A stretch of 64,000 nt of DNA from Verrucomicrobiota bacterium (GCA_026398275.1 JAPLTF010000072.1:62001-126000), one strand, 5' to 3'. Positions 15,915 through 25,016 are shown, numbered from the stretch's first letter. Numbers and translations are program-made. The notes: generated from the letters alone by a model not told the origin.

Positions 15915-18206
15915 TTAAACTTGGGTCGGAGGGAGGGGGAAATGCACGCTTTCACCTGCCGGAATCCGGACGCGGGGAGCATTCCAGATCGCATTCTGTC
16001 CCAAGGGTGAGGCAGGGCAGTCGTCCACCAGGATGCTGACCTCGGCCTCAAAGGAGGTGGGATTTTCGAGCACCAGCGAATGGCCAACTCCGTCGAGCGT
16101 TGCGCGGACATGGTCGAAGCAGACCAGCAGCGGCTCAGGACCCCTCCGGATGTAGATGCCCGGGATTTCCTGGATCGTCAGCATGAGCGAAACCTCGCAC
16201 CAGCAGGAGCCGTAAAAAACTCCGCCCACATTGTCATCCCAGTCACCGGTGTTGAGGCGCTCGCACATCCATCCCTCGGGAAGCTGTCGACCGCAGATGG
16301 AGTAGATCTGGCGGTCCTTTCGCGAAAGGTATTGGGTCAGGTTGTGTGCCAGATGTCGCAGCAGCGTGAGGTAGCGGGCGTCGCCGGTTGCGCGGTAGAG
16401 TTTGAGGTAGACGTTCCCGGAGAGGGTGCAGATCCCCGGGGCGCCGTGGCCGTTCTGCGGACTCGCGAAAATACCGCCCGCCGAGCGGATGCCAAGACGG
16501 CCGAATTCGGAGGAGGCGGGAAATTCAAAGTCGTAGGAAATCTGCCAGGTCGCAAGCTGCCGCGCGGCCTCGACAGCGCGCTGCAGCCATTTGTGCTCCT
16601 GCGTTCGCTCCCAAAGCACAATGAAGGCTTCGGCCAGGCCGGCGGAGGATTCGGAATCCGGGGATTGCAGGATCTCCCCGGGGCCTCCATTCGTGAGACC
16701 CGCTCGCGTGAAATTCTCGTAAAAATAGTCCCCGATTTGCCCCGCCTCCTCGAGGTAGCGCTCGTTGTCAAAGTAATCGGCCGCAAGGACGAGTCCCGCC
16801 GGCAGGATGCCCGCAGAAGCGGTGCCGCCATAAATGACCTCGCCTGTCTCGCGGTGCACAAACTGCCCGATCTGCCCGGTCCGCTGCCACAGCGAGACAA
16901 AGGCGTCCGCACACCGCCGCGCGCCTTCGCGCCATGCGGACGGAATCTCAAATCCCGGGTCGATCTTTTTCCAAAGATCAAACTGGCGGAGAACGAAATA
17001 GAGCACGTCCGCGCTCTTGCGCGTCATCGCATATTCGCTTCGCTCAAATTGGGGATTCGGCCACTGCGGGTTGCGGTCCAGTCCGTCGCCGAACCAAGTC
17101 CCTCGATGAAAGCAGGGCTCGAAAAATCCGGCCTTCCCGATCCCGTCGCCGGCGAACACAAAATCAAACGTCCGCCGCACGCGATCCCGAGTGCCCGCAT
17201 CGCCCCATTCGAGCAGCGGTTGGGTATTCATCAGGCCGCCCACCCAGCCCGCCTGCCAGGAAGCGCACCAGTGGTTGCCGTCGCCAATCGCGTAGAACCC
17301 GTATTCCTCGTTCCAATTGCAGGCCTGGTATTTTCGCCCAAGAATTTCGCGCGCGGCATCGAAGGGAAGCTCGTCGTGCAGGATGGGCTCGGGAACCAGG
17401 GCGCCGCGATTATCGAACAGCTCGTTGAAGAGCGAGCTCACTTCCGGGCAGGAAAACGGGTGGAACCGCACGCGCAGACTGAGGCTTTCGCCTGCGCTGA
17501 GGTTGGCCGCGCGGTCGTCGGACCGGGTGTTTGTGCTGCACATCGTGTAGCGGGTCCCTTGCCTCATCCCCGGCGTCTCGACTTCCAGGGTGGCGCTCGT
17601 CCTCTCCGCCGGCTCGCGGAAGACGAAGCCCGTCTGGCGTCCGTTGGAGAAAGGCTCCGCACCCACGATCCACCCCTGCCGGCCCGCAGGATCCCACCAG
17701 GCGGCCTGCGGAGAAGTCAACGCTCCGGCCAGCACTTGAATGCACGAGTCACCCGGTTCTTTCTTGAGCCTCGGGATGTCCGTGATCCGCGGCGGTTCGT
17801 GCAATCCAAGGCGCGGTGCTTTGGGAACCGGGGGATAATCCTGCGCCTCCAGGTCGAAGCGGTTGGATCGATAGATGAGGCCGGGCATGAAAAGTTCGTG
17901 CGACTCCTTCCAGTCGGGCGCGTCAAAAATCAACGCCATCGTCACCCCGGTTTGCGCCGCCGAGGGTGTCGCTGAAAAATGCCAGGTGCCTCCCGGTTCC
18001 TCGCGGACCTCGACTTTCCAAGTGCTTCCGTTGAACCCGAAAACAGCGATTCCGAAACACGTTCCGTGTTCCGCTACAGGATTCGACGTTTTCGGGTTGA
18101 AAGAAGTCTCCTCTCCCCACGAAACTTCGGCTTCCTCAATGCAAAACGAGTAGCGGAAAGAACGCAGAACGATGCGCGGGAAAAAAGGCGTGCCGGAAAT
18201 TATCAT
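15915..18206 (-). CDS. Large (alpha/alpha)6-barrel-type protein, probable glycosidase of unassigned family
   Basis: The 763-aa protein has an N-terminal beta-rich region of about 270 residues, then a helical domain with repeated Trp/Gly-rich segments (NWNEEYGFYAIGDGNHWC, GWVGGLMNTQPLLEWGD, TGDWDDNVGGVFYG) typical of six-hairpin glycosidases, and a short beta tail. I cannot match it to a specific GH family; beta-L-arabinofuranosidase- or heparinase-like toroids are possible relatives. No signal peptide is evident. It is paired with the GH36 gene downstream. Upstream, 18207-18290 is AT-rich with a small palindrome (TTCCA-TGC-TGGAA at 18276-18288) that may be an operator. Confidence 0.65.
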   Translation of the reverse strand: MIISGTPFFPRIVLRSFRYSFCIEEAEVSWGEETSFNPKTSNPVAEHGTCFGIAVFGFNGSTWKVEVREEPGGTWHFSATPSAAQTGVTMALIFDAPDWKESHELFMPGLIYRSNRFDLEAQDYPPVPKAPRLGLHEPPRITDIPRLKKEPGDSCIQVLAGALTSPQAAWWDPAGRQGWIVGAEPFSNGRQTGFVFREPAERTSATLEVETPGMRQGTRYTMCSTNTRSDDRAANLSAGESLSLRVRFHPFSCPEVSSLFNELFDNRGALVPEPILHDELPFDAAREILGRKYQACNWNEEYGFYAIGDGNHWCASWQAGWVGGLMNTQPLLEWGDAGTRDRVRRTFDFVFAGDGIGKAGFFEPCFHRGTWFGDGLDRNPQWPNPQFERSEYAMTRKSADVLYFVLRQFDLWKKIDPGFEIPSAWREGARRCADAFVSLWQRTGQIGQFVHRETGEVIYGGTASAGILPAGLVLAADYFDNERYLEEAGQIGDYFYENFTRAGLTNGGPGEILQSPDSESSAGLAEAFIVLWERTQEHKWLQRAVEAARQLATWQISYDFEFPASSEFGRLGIRSAGGIFASPQNGHGAPGICTLSGNVYLKLYRATGDARYLTLLRHLAHNLTQYLSRKDRQIYSICGRQLPEGWMCERLNTGDWDDNVGGVFYGSCWCEVSLMLTIQEIPGIYIRRGPEPLLVCFDHVRATLDGVGHSLVLENPTSFEAEVSILVDDCPASPLGQNAIWNAPRVRIPAGESVHFPLPPTQV

Positions 18207-18275
18207 AAGCGATCACCGCACTTTTCAAAGTCTGATTCCCCTTGTAAAGAGTATAATGTTATTGCATATTTTGAT

Positions 18276-18288
18276 TTCCATGCTGGAA
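18276..18288. promoter_or_regulatory. Small palindrome upstream of the (alpha/alpha)6-type gene
   Basis: TTCCA-TGC-TGGAA is a perfect inverted repeat with 5-bp arms, 70-82 bases upstream of the ATG at 18206, beside an AT-rich stretch with TATACT-like sequence on the minus strand. It may be a LacI- or GntR-type half-site pair; short length keeps confidence low. Confidence 0.25.
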
Positions 18289-18429
18289 GTAAATAATGGC
18301 CGTATCCTGCGGATTTTCTGCTGCCGAGGCTGATCTCAAGGTTTCCCGCCGTCAACACACTGACATGGAATCCCTCCGATCATGTTCTCCGCAGCGGCTT
18401 CCGGGATCAGGTCGCCTTTGATCTTGAGC

Positions 18430-18650
18430 TCGAACGACTGCTTGAAGAACGCTGCTCCCTTTCCCGCAGCGCGACCGCGCTCACAGGCTTGGTAATGTAG
18501 TCGCTCATTCAGGCGAGTTTGCAGGTATCAGCATTCGACGGAAAGGTATTGGCCGTTACCGCGAGGACAGGGATTTCCGGGGCACGGGCATTGGTAGAAC
18601 CGGAGCGCATCAACCTCGTCGTCTCCGCACCGCCCATTTGCTGGGGGCTT
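18430..18650 (-). pseudogene. Remnant of a response-regulator receiver domain
   Basis: Reading the minus strand from about 18650 gives QQMGGAETTRLMR, then APEIPVLAVTANTF, then a TGA stop (18509-18511) and, still in frame, MSDYITKPVSAVALRE. This is the second half of a hybrid-kinase receiver domain, which normally reads MP.MDG..ATR.IR, P.IPIIALTANA and AGMDDYI.KP. The stop replaces a residue next to the conserved GM-D-Y-KP segment, and the phosphoacceptor half is missing. The remainder of 18207-18928 contains a 7-bp hairpin (TGGGGGC at 18642, GCCCCCA at 18654) and nothing else I recognise. Confidence 0.7.
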
Positions 18651-18928
18651 TGCGCCCCCAATCCCCCGCACTGACACGCCGCAGAGCCGTTCGGGGGGAA
18701 CTTTCTTTTATGCCATTTGTTTCTGAGCGCGTCCTGGGGACGAGGCGGCGGTGTTTTTGTTGGTGAATCTTACGGCCTCATAGCAGGGGGAACATGGGAT
18801 ACGTGATTGAGAGATCGCTTGGGATGCAGGTTGAGGCTGGTCTGGAGCCTCGATAACAAGAGCGCTCCAAGAAACGATTTTGGCCTATTGTTGAGACACT
18901 CGAAATTACAGCCTTCTGATCCGTTGTA

Positions 18929-19576
18929 TCAATCTTCGCTGGCTTCCAAGCGGTCCTGAGGGCGACTCGGTTTCCCAATGGGGTTAGGCGCACTTGTTGG
19001 CGTGGAAAAACAGACGGTGATGGCACGGGTCGATCTGCCCCGGCGTGCAATTTTCCTGATGGATTGGAAATCGCCGTTTTCCCAGCGGATGAAGACCATG
19101 TTCTTTTTCTGCTGGAAATCGACGGACTTGACTCCTGGAGGAAGCATTTCACCGGCCCGTAGGAAGGCAGAGATAACCGTATCGGGGATTCCTCCAGGAG
19201 CCTGTCCTTGAGGGGCGGGGGTGGACTTCCTTCGTTCGCTTGGCATGAGCGGGGGGCGCTCCCCGACCGCCAGGCGACGGGCGGCGAGCAGAGCGGATTC
19301 GGTAGTCACTCGGACTTCCGCTCCGGACTTCCCGCTTTGATTTGAGACAATGGTGAGCCATGGATCCCCATGTCGGGAGGCGTAGAGCATGCGGTCGACT
19401 TCCTTCGGCCAATTGCCCAAGATTTCTTCAAGCTCGGACTTGAGGAGAAAGAACCGCTCCTTGCCATTGATCAAAATCTTCCCCGGTGCTGCGGTCCCAG
19501 ACATATCGAGCGTCGCGCCTCCGGGAGAGGCGGGGGTCATCTTTTTTGCGGTTTTCGGAGGGGATTTTTTTACCAT
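18929..19576 (-). CDS. Hypothetical protein with Lys-rich N-terminus
   Basis: The 215-aa frame starts at ATG 19576. It has a basic, Pro/Lys-rich tail (MVKKSPPKTAKK) followed by a soluble body with ILINGKERFFLLKSELEEIL, a Pro-rich linker and a second segment with KNMVFIRWENGDFQSI. There is no signal peptide. I do not recognise the family. The last 45 residues look low-complexity, so the true C-terminus may have been altered by a frameshift. It lies between a receiver-domain remnant and a tRNA fragment, in a zone that appears to have been assembled by insertion. Its coding status is likely but not certain. Confidence 0.55.
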   Translation of the reverse strand: MVKKSPPKTAKKMTPASPGGATLDMSGTAAPGKILINGKERFFLLKSELEEILGNWPKEVDRMLYASRHGDPWLTIVSNQSGKSGAEVRVTTESALLAARRLAVGERPPLMPSERRKSTPAPQGQAPGGIPDTVISAFLRAGEMLPPGVKSVDFQQKKNMVFIRWENGDFQSIRKIARRGRSTRAITVCFSTPTSAPNPIGKPSRPQDRLEASED

Positions 19577-19626
19577 AATCGCTCAGATGGCGATCACCGT
19601 GCTGCCCAGGGTGGTTAAAAATGGCG

Positions 19627-19665
19627 ATTTTTGTCGCGATTTTGTCGCAAGGTTTTTTTGCGACA
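19627..19665. repeat. TTTTGTCGC direct repeats and hairpin upstream of the hypothetical gene
   Basis: Two copies of TTTTGTCGC lie 13 bases apart, and the second forms an 8-bp perfect hairpin, TGTCGCAA (19643-19650) with TTGCGACA (19658-19665) around a 7-base loop. It is 67 bases upstream of the ATG at 19576. It could be an operator or the 5' leader structure of that gene; 19577-19784 holds nothing else recognisable. Confidence 0.35.
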
Positions 19666-19784
19666 CGGGCCTTTTCGAGCTGTTTCCAACTTCTCCGAGA
19701 ATTTGAGATTTATCGCCTGAAATATCTTCTGAACTCACTGTTTATCAGTATATTGAAGATGTTATATCCGAGGGGAAAACAGAC

Positions 19785-19822
19785 TGCACCCGGCGGGGGT
19801 CGAACCCACAACCTACGGCTTC
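19785..19822 (-). pseudogene. tRNA 3'-end fragment
   Basis: On the minus strand these bases read as the 3' half of a tRNA: the end of an anticodon loop and stem (GAA-GCCGT), a 5-base variable loop (AGGTT), a proper T arm (stem GTGGG/CCCGC, loop TTCGACC), the acceptor strand CGGGTGC and discriminator A. No CCA is encoded. The 5' half (D arm, acceptor 5' strand GCACCCG) is missing; in its place, symporter coding sequence follows. A 3'-half fragment is what integrative elements often leave when they use tRNA genes as attachment sites. The isoacceptor cannot be decided without the anticodon. Confidence 0.65.
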
Positions 19823-20152
19823 GCCGTCGGAATCTTCCGCATGGCCGTGGACACCCCGATCACACTCGGGCTGTTCAAGAGCTATCCCGAAGGCTCGTTT
19901 CTTTGGATCGTCAACAACATCAACTTCCAGTATTTCAGCATCCTGATCACATTGATCTCCGCGGTCGTGATGGTCGGGGTCAGCTACGCTGGCGCGATCC
20001 CGGACTACGACCGCATCAAGGGGCTGACATTCAGCACCGCCTCCGAGGAGGACCGCCGCCGCACCCGCGAGAGCTGGCGCTGGACCGATGTGGCGGCATC
20101 ATTGGTCGTGATGGCTTTCATCATCGGTGCTTATCTCTACTTTCGCGGATAG
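19814..20152 (+). pseudogene. C-terminal fragment of a sodium/solute symporter (SSS family)
   Basis: In frame from 19814 (YGFAVGIFRMAVDTP) to the stop at 20152 the translation is the last part of an SSS-family symporter: a membrane segment (YFSILITLISAVVMVGVSY), the cytoplasmic loop (RIKGLTFSTASEEDRRRTRESW) and a final membrane segment ending YLYFRG. About the first 500 residues are missing. Upstream sequence switches abruptly to the tRNA fragment, which overlaps the first 9 bases. An ATG at 19841 could start a 103-aa peptide, but it would be only a transporter tail. The stop is 13 bases before the next gene, suggesting that the two were once one operon. Confidence 0.8.
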
Positions 20153-20165
20153 GATTTCCTCAACG

Positions 20166-22226
20166 ATGCGGTATTCCAAGACTACATGTATGACAGGCTC
20201 TCAGCCATCGCTTTTCATTCTCTTTCTCGGGTTTGTTTTCGCCAGCTCGATCGCGCAGGCTCCGGCAGCGACCAGCTCGCTCGACAACGGCGCGGTTCAG
20301 ATCACCGTGGATCTCGCGAAGGGAGGCGGCATTGTCGGGTTCAATCCCTCGGGGCAGACGGCAAACAACGTCATCAACATCTACGACCTTGGTCGCGACT
20401 GCCAGCAGTCGTATTACTCCGGGCCGTCGCAGTTTAAGCCGGCCGGCGCGACGCAGAACGCCAAGTGGAACCCCTGGCCATGGAACCCCGTTCAGGCGGG
20501 GGATTGTTACAACAACAAGGCCACGCTGATTAGTTCGTCCAACGATGGGACGACGCTTTACGTGAAGTCGAGACCCAAGCAGTGGGCGCTCCAAAATTAT
20601 GATGCGGACTGCGTTTTGGAGCAGTGGATCACGCTGAATGGCAGCGTGGCCACCGTCCAAAACCGTCTCACCAACGCCCGCAGCGATACGACCCAGTATC
20701 AGGCCATGACACAGGAACTGCCTGCGCTCTACACATGGTCCCACCTCACCGAGCTCTGGACTTACTCGGGCAAGCAGCCCTTTACAAACGCCGCACTCAC
20801 GCAGATCCCGAAGACCGCGCCACCCTGGGCCTATTTCCGTGCCACCGAGGGGTGGGCCGCCTATACAATGAGCAGCGGGAGCAAATGGGGCGTAGGCGTT
20901 TTCCTGCCCGGCAACTGCTCCTTCGTAGGAGGATTCGCCGGCACTCTCAACTCCGGCAACCAGACGAGCACCAACACCGGCTACATCGCGCCGATCCGCT
21001 TCGAGGTGCTCGATTACAACATCGTTTACGACTTCACCTACCAGCTGATCCTTGGAAACCTCGCGGACATTCGCAGCTGGGCTGTAGCCCACCAGCCCGA
21101 CCTGAAGCCGAACTTCTACTTTCAGGGAACCCGGGCCGGTTGGACGTATCAGGTTGCATCCGACTCGGGCTACCCCATTCCCGCCGACCACCTGAGCGTG
21201 AACGTGAACACAAGCGACCCGCAAATGTGGGGTCCGGAGTGTTCGTTCCAAGCTGCGGATGTGCCGAAGATCTACATCCGGGCGGCTGTCCATTGCTCCG
21301 CCGGCACGCCGACCACGGCGCAGCTTTTCTGGGAAAAGGAAAATGGGGCTTCACCGATGAGCGAAGCCCAGAGCTATTCGTTCCCGCTCATCAATGACGG
21401 TCAATACCACCTTTATACGCTCAACCTCTCGACCAATGCCACATGGACGGGGCAGATCTCCCGGCTGCGCTTAGATCCAGTCTACAACGGCACAACCGGG
21501 GATTATGTCGAGGTGTCCGCGATGACATCCACCGCGCCCGGAGTCACGGTCACCGAGAGCGGCGGCTCCACGGCGGTGACCGAGGGCGGGGCGACGGACA
21601 CCTACGCCGTCGTGCTCACCAGCGAACCGACCGGCAACGTGACGATCACTCCTGCGCCCGGCAGCCAGTTGACCGTCTCCCCGGCGAGCCTGACCTTCAC
21701 CACGTCGAACTGGAACGTCCCGCAGACGGTTACCGTCACCGCGATTGACGACGCGGTCGCGCAGGGAACCCGCATTCAGACCATCACGAATGCGGCCAGC
21801 AGTGCTGATCCCGGTTACAACGGCGTTGGAATCGCCAGCGTAAATGTCACGATCACCGACAATGTCACCTCCTTCAATGAATGGACCGGTGGAGGGGTGC
21901 CGATCACCCCGCAATTGCTTGAGAAATATGCCGTCGGAGGAGCTTTGAACCCGGCGGGTTCCAGCGAGCAAGCCGTTCCGGGCCTTTCGGGTCCCAACTT
22001 CACCCTCACCGCCATCGTCCGGATCAACGACCCTTTCCTCGCGGTGGTTGGCCAGTCCTCGACGGATCTCATTACCTGGACCGACCTGGTCAACAACCCC
22101 TCGGGCATGCCGTCGGCCAGCCAGGCCGGTGTAGCCTACGGATGCAAGCGTCTCGATTTCACGATCCCGATCGGTGCGGATTTGAGGAAGTTTCTTCGCC
22201 TCAAAATCACCGACTCCTCGCCATGA
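20166..22226 (+). CDS. Secreted protein with Calx-beta-like domain, function unknown
   Basis: The 686-aa product starts at ATG 20166 with a signal peptide (LFILFLGFVFASSIAQAPAA). The first ~350 residues resemble a mutarotase-like beta-supersandwich seen in carbohydrate-active proteins (DLAKGGGIVGFNPSG, ATEGWAAYTM, W-rich strands), but I cannot assign a family. Around residues 455-570 lies a Calx-beta-like region (VTEGGATDTYAVVL, TVTVTAIDD, then IASVNVTITDN). The C-terminus is a further beta domain without a sorting signal. The original downstream neighbour of the truncated symporter, it probably binds or processes an extracellular glycan. Confidence 0.7.
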   Translation: MRYSKTTCMTGSQPSLFILFLGFVFASSIAQAPAATSSLDNGAVQITVDLAKGGGIVGFNPSGQTANNVINIYDLGRDCQQSYYSGPSQFKPAGATQNAKWNPWPWNPVQAGDCYNNKATLISSSNDGTTLYVKSRPKQWALQNYDADCVLEQWITLNGSVATVQNRLTNARSDTTQYQAMTQELPALYTWSHLTELWTYSGKQPFTNAALTQIPKTAPPWAYFRATEGWAAYTMSSGSKWGVGVFLPGNCSFVGGFAGTLNSGNQTSTNTGYIAPIRFEVLDYNIVYDFTYQLILGNLADIRSWAVAHQPDLKPNFYFQGTRAGWTYQVASDSGYPIPADHLSVNVNTSDPQMWGPECSFQAADVPKIYIRAAVHCSAGTPTTAQLFWEKENGASPMSEAQSYSFPLINDGQYHLYTLNLSTNATWTGQISRLRLDPVYNGTTGDYVEVSAMTSTAPGVTVTESGGSTAVTEGGATDTYAVVLTSEPTGNVTITPAPGSQLTVSPASLTFTTSNWNVPQTVTVTAIDDAVAQGTRIQTITNAASSADPGYNGVGIASVNVTITDNVTSFNEWTGGGVPITPQLLEKYAVGGALNPAGSSEQAVPGLSGPNFTLTAIVRINDPFLAVVGQSSTDLITWTDLVNNPSGMPSASQAGVAYGCKRLDFTIPIGADLRKFLRLKITDSSP

Positions 22227-22356
22227 CCGCGGTCTGTCGCTTGAGGAGCGCTCAAATGGCAGCGGCAGACGCGGCGACTTCACTCCGTCGCTCTGGCGAA
22301 AATAGGGTCGGATTTGATGTCATTCCCGCATCAATATGGTCAATGTCTGCGCTTCG

Positions 22357-24636
22357 ATGAAAAATGCTTTTTGGTTGGCCGGGCCTCCGACGCCCGATTC
22401 GTCCGTGCTATTCCGCGGCTCGTTCTCCCTGGAGCGGGCCGGGTGCGTGGAATTCCGCGTCACCGGTGCCTCGTGGTATCAGGCATGGCTTGACGGGGAG
22501 TGGTTGCTCGAGGGGCCTTTCCGCTACGCCCCGGACTTTCCGGAATACCAGGCCGTCACGCTGGAACTGGGTGAGGGGGCGCACGCGATCGCCTTCCACG
22601 CCCGGCACGACGGTGTGGAAACGCGCATCCTCAAGGTCCTGCCGCCGTTTGTCTGGTGCCGGATTCTGGTGGACGGGACCGACGCGGCTGCGGAGTGGAA
22701 AGCCCTCGGACTTGCCGGGGTCAACGAAGATCCGGACCGCCCTCGCACGTGGGATGAAATGGGGCGCGACGCCCAGCTCTCCGCAAAACGGCGCATCAAC
22801 CCGCAGCTCGGCTGGAGCGAGTTTCGCGATACCCGCCGCGAGCCGGCGGGCTGGCGACTCCCGGGGTTCGACGACGCGTCCTGGTCGCAGCCTCTCTGCG
22901 GCGTGTGCGATTTGCCCGAGCCCTCCCTGGCGGACCTGGCTCCGGTGCGGATGATCCCGCACGCGCTGGTGCTGGTGGCCGAAGGGCCGCTGGCCAGCAC
23001 GTTCGGCTATCCCTCCGACGATCCGCCCCATGGTTTCTTCACGCGTGACCTGGTGTGCCGCGACCTCCCGCCCAAGGGCGTGTGGCGGCGCTACGATCTC
23101 GGACGCGTGCGCCTCGGCCGTCCCTCCCTCACGCTCGACGTGCCGGAGGGAACGATTATCGAGATCGCCTGCGCCGAGGCGCTGACCGATGGACGTGTCG
23201 CACCCTGCATCAACTTCTCGCTCGGGACGTCCTGCAACATGGACCGCTTCATCGCGCGGGGAGGGGAGCAGACCTTTGCGCCGCTCGTGCCCAAAGGCGG
23301 GCGCTTTGTCGAGGTGCATGTGGTCAACGAGCGCGACGGCGTGCGTTTTGTCCGTGAGGAATATCTGGAGCGTTGCTACCACGCGCCGACGGAGGCCGCA
23401 TTTTCCTGCGGCGACCCGCTGCTTGAAAAGATCTGGGTCACGGGCGTCGAGACTTACCGGGCCTGCGCGGAGGACGGCATCACCGACAACCCGACGCGCG
23501 AGCGCGGCGAGTGGGTCGGCGATGCGCTGGTCGCAATCGAGACGGCGTCTGTCGCATTCCACGATTTGCGGGTCTGCTGCCGCGCCTTGCTCCATGCGGC
23601 GCAGTGCGCGCGGGAGGACGGGCTCGTGGCCGCCATGTCGCCGGGCGGTTGCTGTCACATGACGACCTACGCATTTCTCTGGGCTGTGGCGGCGGTGAAT
23701 TACCACCGCCATACCGGCGACCGCGCCTTCCTCGAAGCGATGTGGCCTGCCGCTCTGCGCAACATGGCCGCCGCCGAAAAATTCGACGGGCCGGAAGGCT
23801 TGCGCAACGAGGCCGGACAAATCTTTGTCGATTGGGGTTACCGCACGGAGCAGCCGACCGATACCGCGGCCAATCTGTTTTACCTCATGGCGCTCCGGGC
23901 GATGTCCGACTGGGCGGCGGTGATTGGAAATGATGGGGCAAGTTTCGTCCGCCGCGGAGAAGAGTTGTCCGCCTTGCTCGCCAGTCGTCTTCAATCCCGG
24001 CGCGAGGCCGGAGGATGGGAGGCGGTCGGGTATCATTGCGCCGCGCTCGGCTTGCGGCTCGGGCTGATTGCCGAAGAGGACGACTGCCTCGACTACCTCG
24101 CGTCGCATCTGCTGTGCTGTTTTCCCAACGATCCGACAGCACCCCGCAACGACGATCCCTTCACCTTCAACTCCCGCGTGATCACCCCTTACTTCGCGCA
24201 TTACGTCATGCCGCTCTTCATCGAGCGGGGACGGATGGATTTCGTCCTCGACCAATACCGCACCTGCTGGGGCTGGATGCTCGAAGGCGGGCACACCACA
24301 TGGCTGGAAGTGTTCGATGCGCGCTGGAGCCATTGCCACCAATGGAGCGGCTGCCCGACATCGCAGTTGTCGAGCTATGTGCTCGGACTCCATCCCCGCC
24401 TGGATCTTGGCCCGGATACGTTCGACTTCCGGCTCGAACCGGGCTCACTGCCGCAGGCCGGTGGCCGCCTCCCGCATCCGGCCGGGGGCTGGATTGAGAT
24501 CGAATGGCAACGCACAGCGGATGGCATTGTCTATTCCTGCACTCCGGAATCGGCGCTGCAAATCATCCGCCCCGGACAGGCGCCACTCCGGATCGAAGCC
24601 GGCCGGACATCCGGCTGGACGATCAACACTCGATGA
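22357..24636 (+). CDS. GH78-like alpha-L-rhamnosidase family protein (paralogue 1)
   Basis: The 759-aa protein has N-terminal beta-sandwich domains (FRVTGASWYQAWLDGEWLLEGP resembles the rhamnosidase N-domain) and an (alpha/alpha)6 barrel with the signature ITDNPTRERGEWVGDA, equivalent to the GH78 D-x-PTRxER-x-GW-x-GD segment that holds the catalytic acid. A C-terminal HCHQWSGCPT region matches the GH78 late barrel. No signal peptide is seen. The start at ATG 22357 aligns with its paralogue at 58498. Rhamnosidase activity is likely but untested, because the motif is atypical (N for C, E for D/E spacing). It lies 130 bases after a secreted protein gene. Confidence 0.8.
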   Translation: MKNAFWLAGPPTPDSSVLFRGSFSLERAGCVEFRVTGASWYQAWLDGEWLLEGPFRYAPDFPEYQAVTLELGEGAHAIAFHARHDGVETRILKVLPPFVWCRILVDGTDAAAEWKALGLAGVNEDPDRPRTWDEMGRDAQLSAKRRINPQLGWSEFRDTRREPAGWRLPGFDDASWSQPLCGVCDLPEPSLADLAPVRMIPHALVLVAEGPLASTFGYPSDDPPHGFFTRDLVCRDLPPKGVWRRYDLGRVRLGRPSLTLDVPEGTIIEIACAEALTDGRVAPCINFSLGTSCNMDRFIARGGEQTFAPLVPKGGRFVEVHVVNERDGVRFVREEYLERCYHAPTEAAFSCGDPLLEKIWVTGVETYRACAEDGITDNPTRERGEWVGDALVAIETASVAFHDLRVCCRALLHAAQCAREDGLVAAMSPGGCCHMTTYAFLWAVAAVNYHRHTGDRAFLEAMWPAALRNMAAAEKFDGPEGLRNEAGQIFVDWGYRTEQPTDTAANLFYLMALRAMSDWAAVIGNDGASFVRRGEELSALLASRLQSRREAGGWEAVGYHCAALGLRLGLIAEEDDCLDYLASHLLCCFPNDPTAPRNDDPFTFNSRVITPYFAHYVMPLFIERGRMDFVLDQYRTCWGWMLEGGHTTWLEVFDARWSHCHQWSGCPTSQLSSYVLGLHPRLDLGPDTFDFRLEPGSLPQAGGRLPHPAGGWIEIEWQRTADGIVYSCTPESALQIIRPGQAPLRIEAGRTSGWTINTR

Positions 24637-24699
24637 CGCGGGGCGGGCATCGAGAATCTCCCGCGCACCTGAATCACGCTTTTCCTAGACAAAAACGTG

Positions 24700-24728
24700 T
24701 GGACAATGTGTGTATCCTGAGATATGCA
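24700..24728 (+). promoter_or_regulatory. Possible promoter of the toxin-antitoxin pair
   Basis: TGGACA (24700-24705) and TATGCA (24723-24728) are 17 bases apart and 7 bases upstream of the antitoxin ATG. The -35 match is good, the -10 weak. A leader this short would be expected for an autoregulated TA promoter. Confidence 0.3.
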
Positions 24729-24734
24729 TCAAAC

Positions 24735-25013
24735 ATGATCACTTCTACTGCCTCTGCGCGAATCGACCTGCGCCTCGATCCCTACAAAAAGAGCATTGTC
24801 ACTCGCGCCGCCGAGCTGCTTGGGGTGAACATCACGCAATTCATCATGGACCGCGTGTTTCCAGAGGCTGAAAGGATTGTTTTGGAGAACCATCGCATCC
24901 GGCTTTCCAGCGAGGACTGGGAGCAGTTTTGTGCGAGGTTGGATGAGCCGCCTAAAAAACTGCCGGAACTCCGCAAGCTCCTTCTGGAACCAAGCCTCTT
25001 CACCAAAGGGTAG
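24735..25013 (+). CDS. TacA-like antitoxin (DUF1778, ribbon-helix-helix)
   Basis: The 92-aa product opens with a ribbon-helix-helix DNA-binding region (ARIDLRLDPYKKSIVTRAAELL) and ends in a toxin-binding tail (LDEPPKKLPELRKLL), the layout of DUF1778 antitoxins. Family members repress their own promoter and neutralise the partner acetyltransferase. The ATG at 24735 is preferred over longer upstream readings, which overlap the rhamnosidase gene. The toxin gene starts 3 bases after its stop. Confidence 0.9.
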   Translation: MITSTASARIDLRLDPYKKSIVTRAAELLGVNITQFIMDRVFPEAERIVLENHRIRLSSEDWEQFCARLDEPPKKLPELRKLLLEPSLFTKG

Positions 25014-25016
25014 GCC

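Noticed and set aside
18778-19152. Separate minus-strand gene overlapping the hypothetical protein gene
   Set aside because: Ser/Arg-rich out-of-frame reading overlapping a better frame; no protein-like features.
19785-19822. Complete tRNA gene
   Set aside because: The D arm, anticodon and acceptor 5' strand are missing; symporter coding sequence follows instead.
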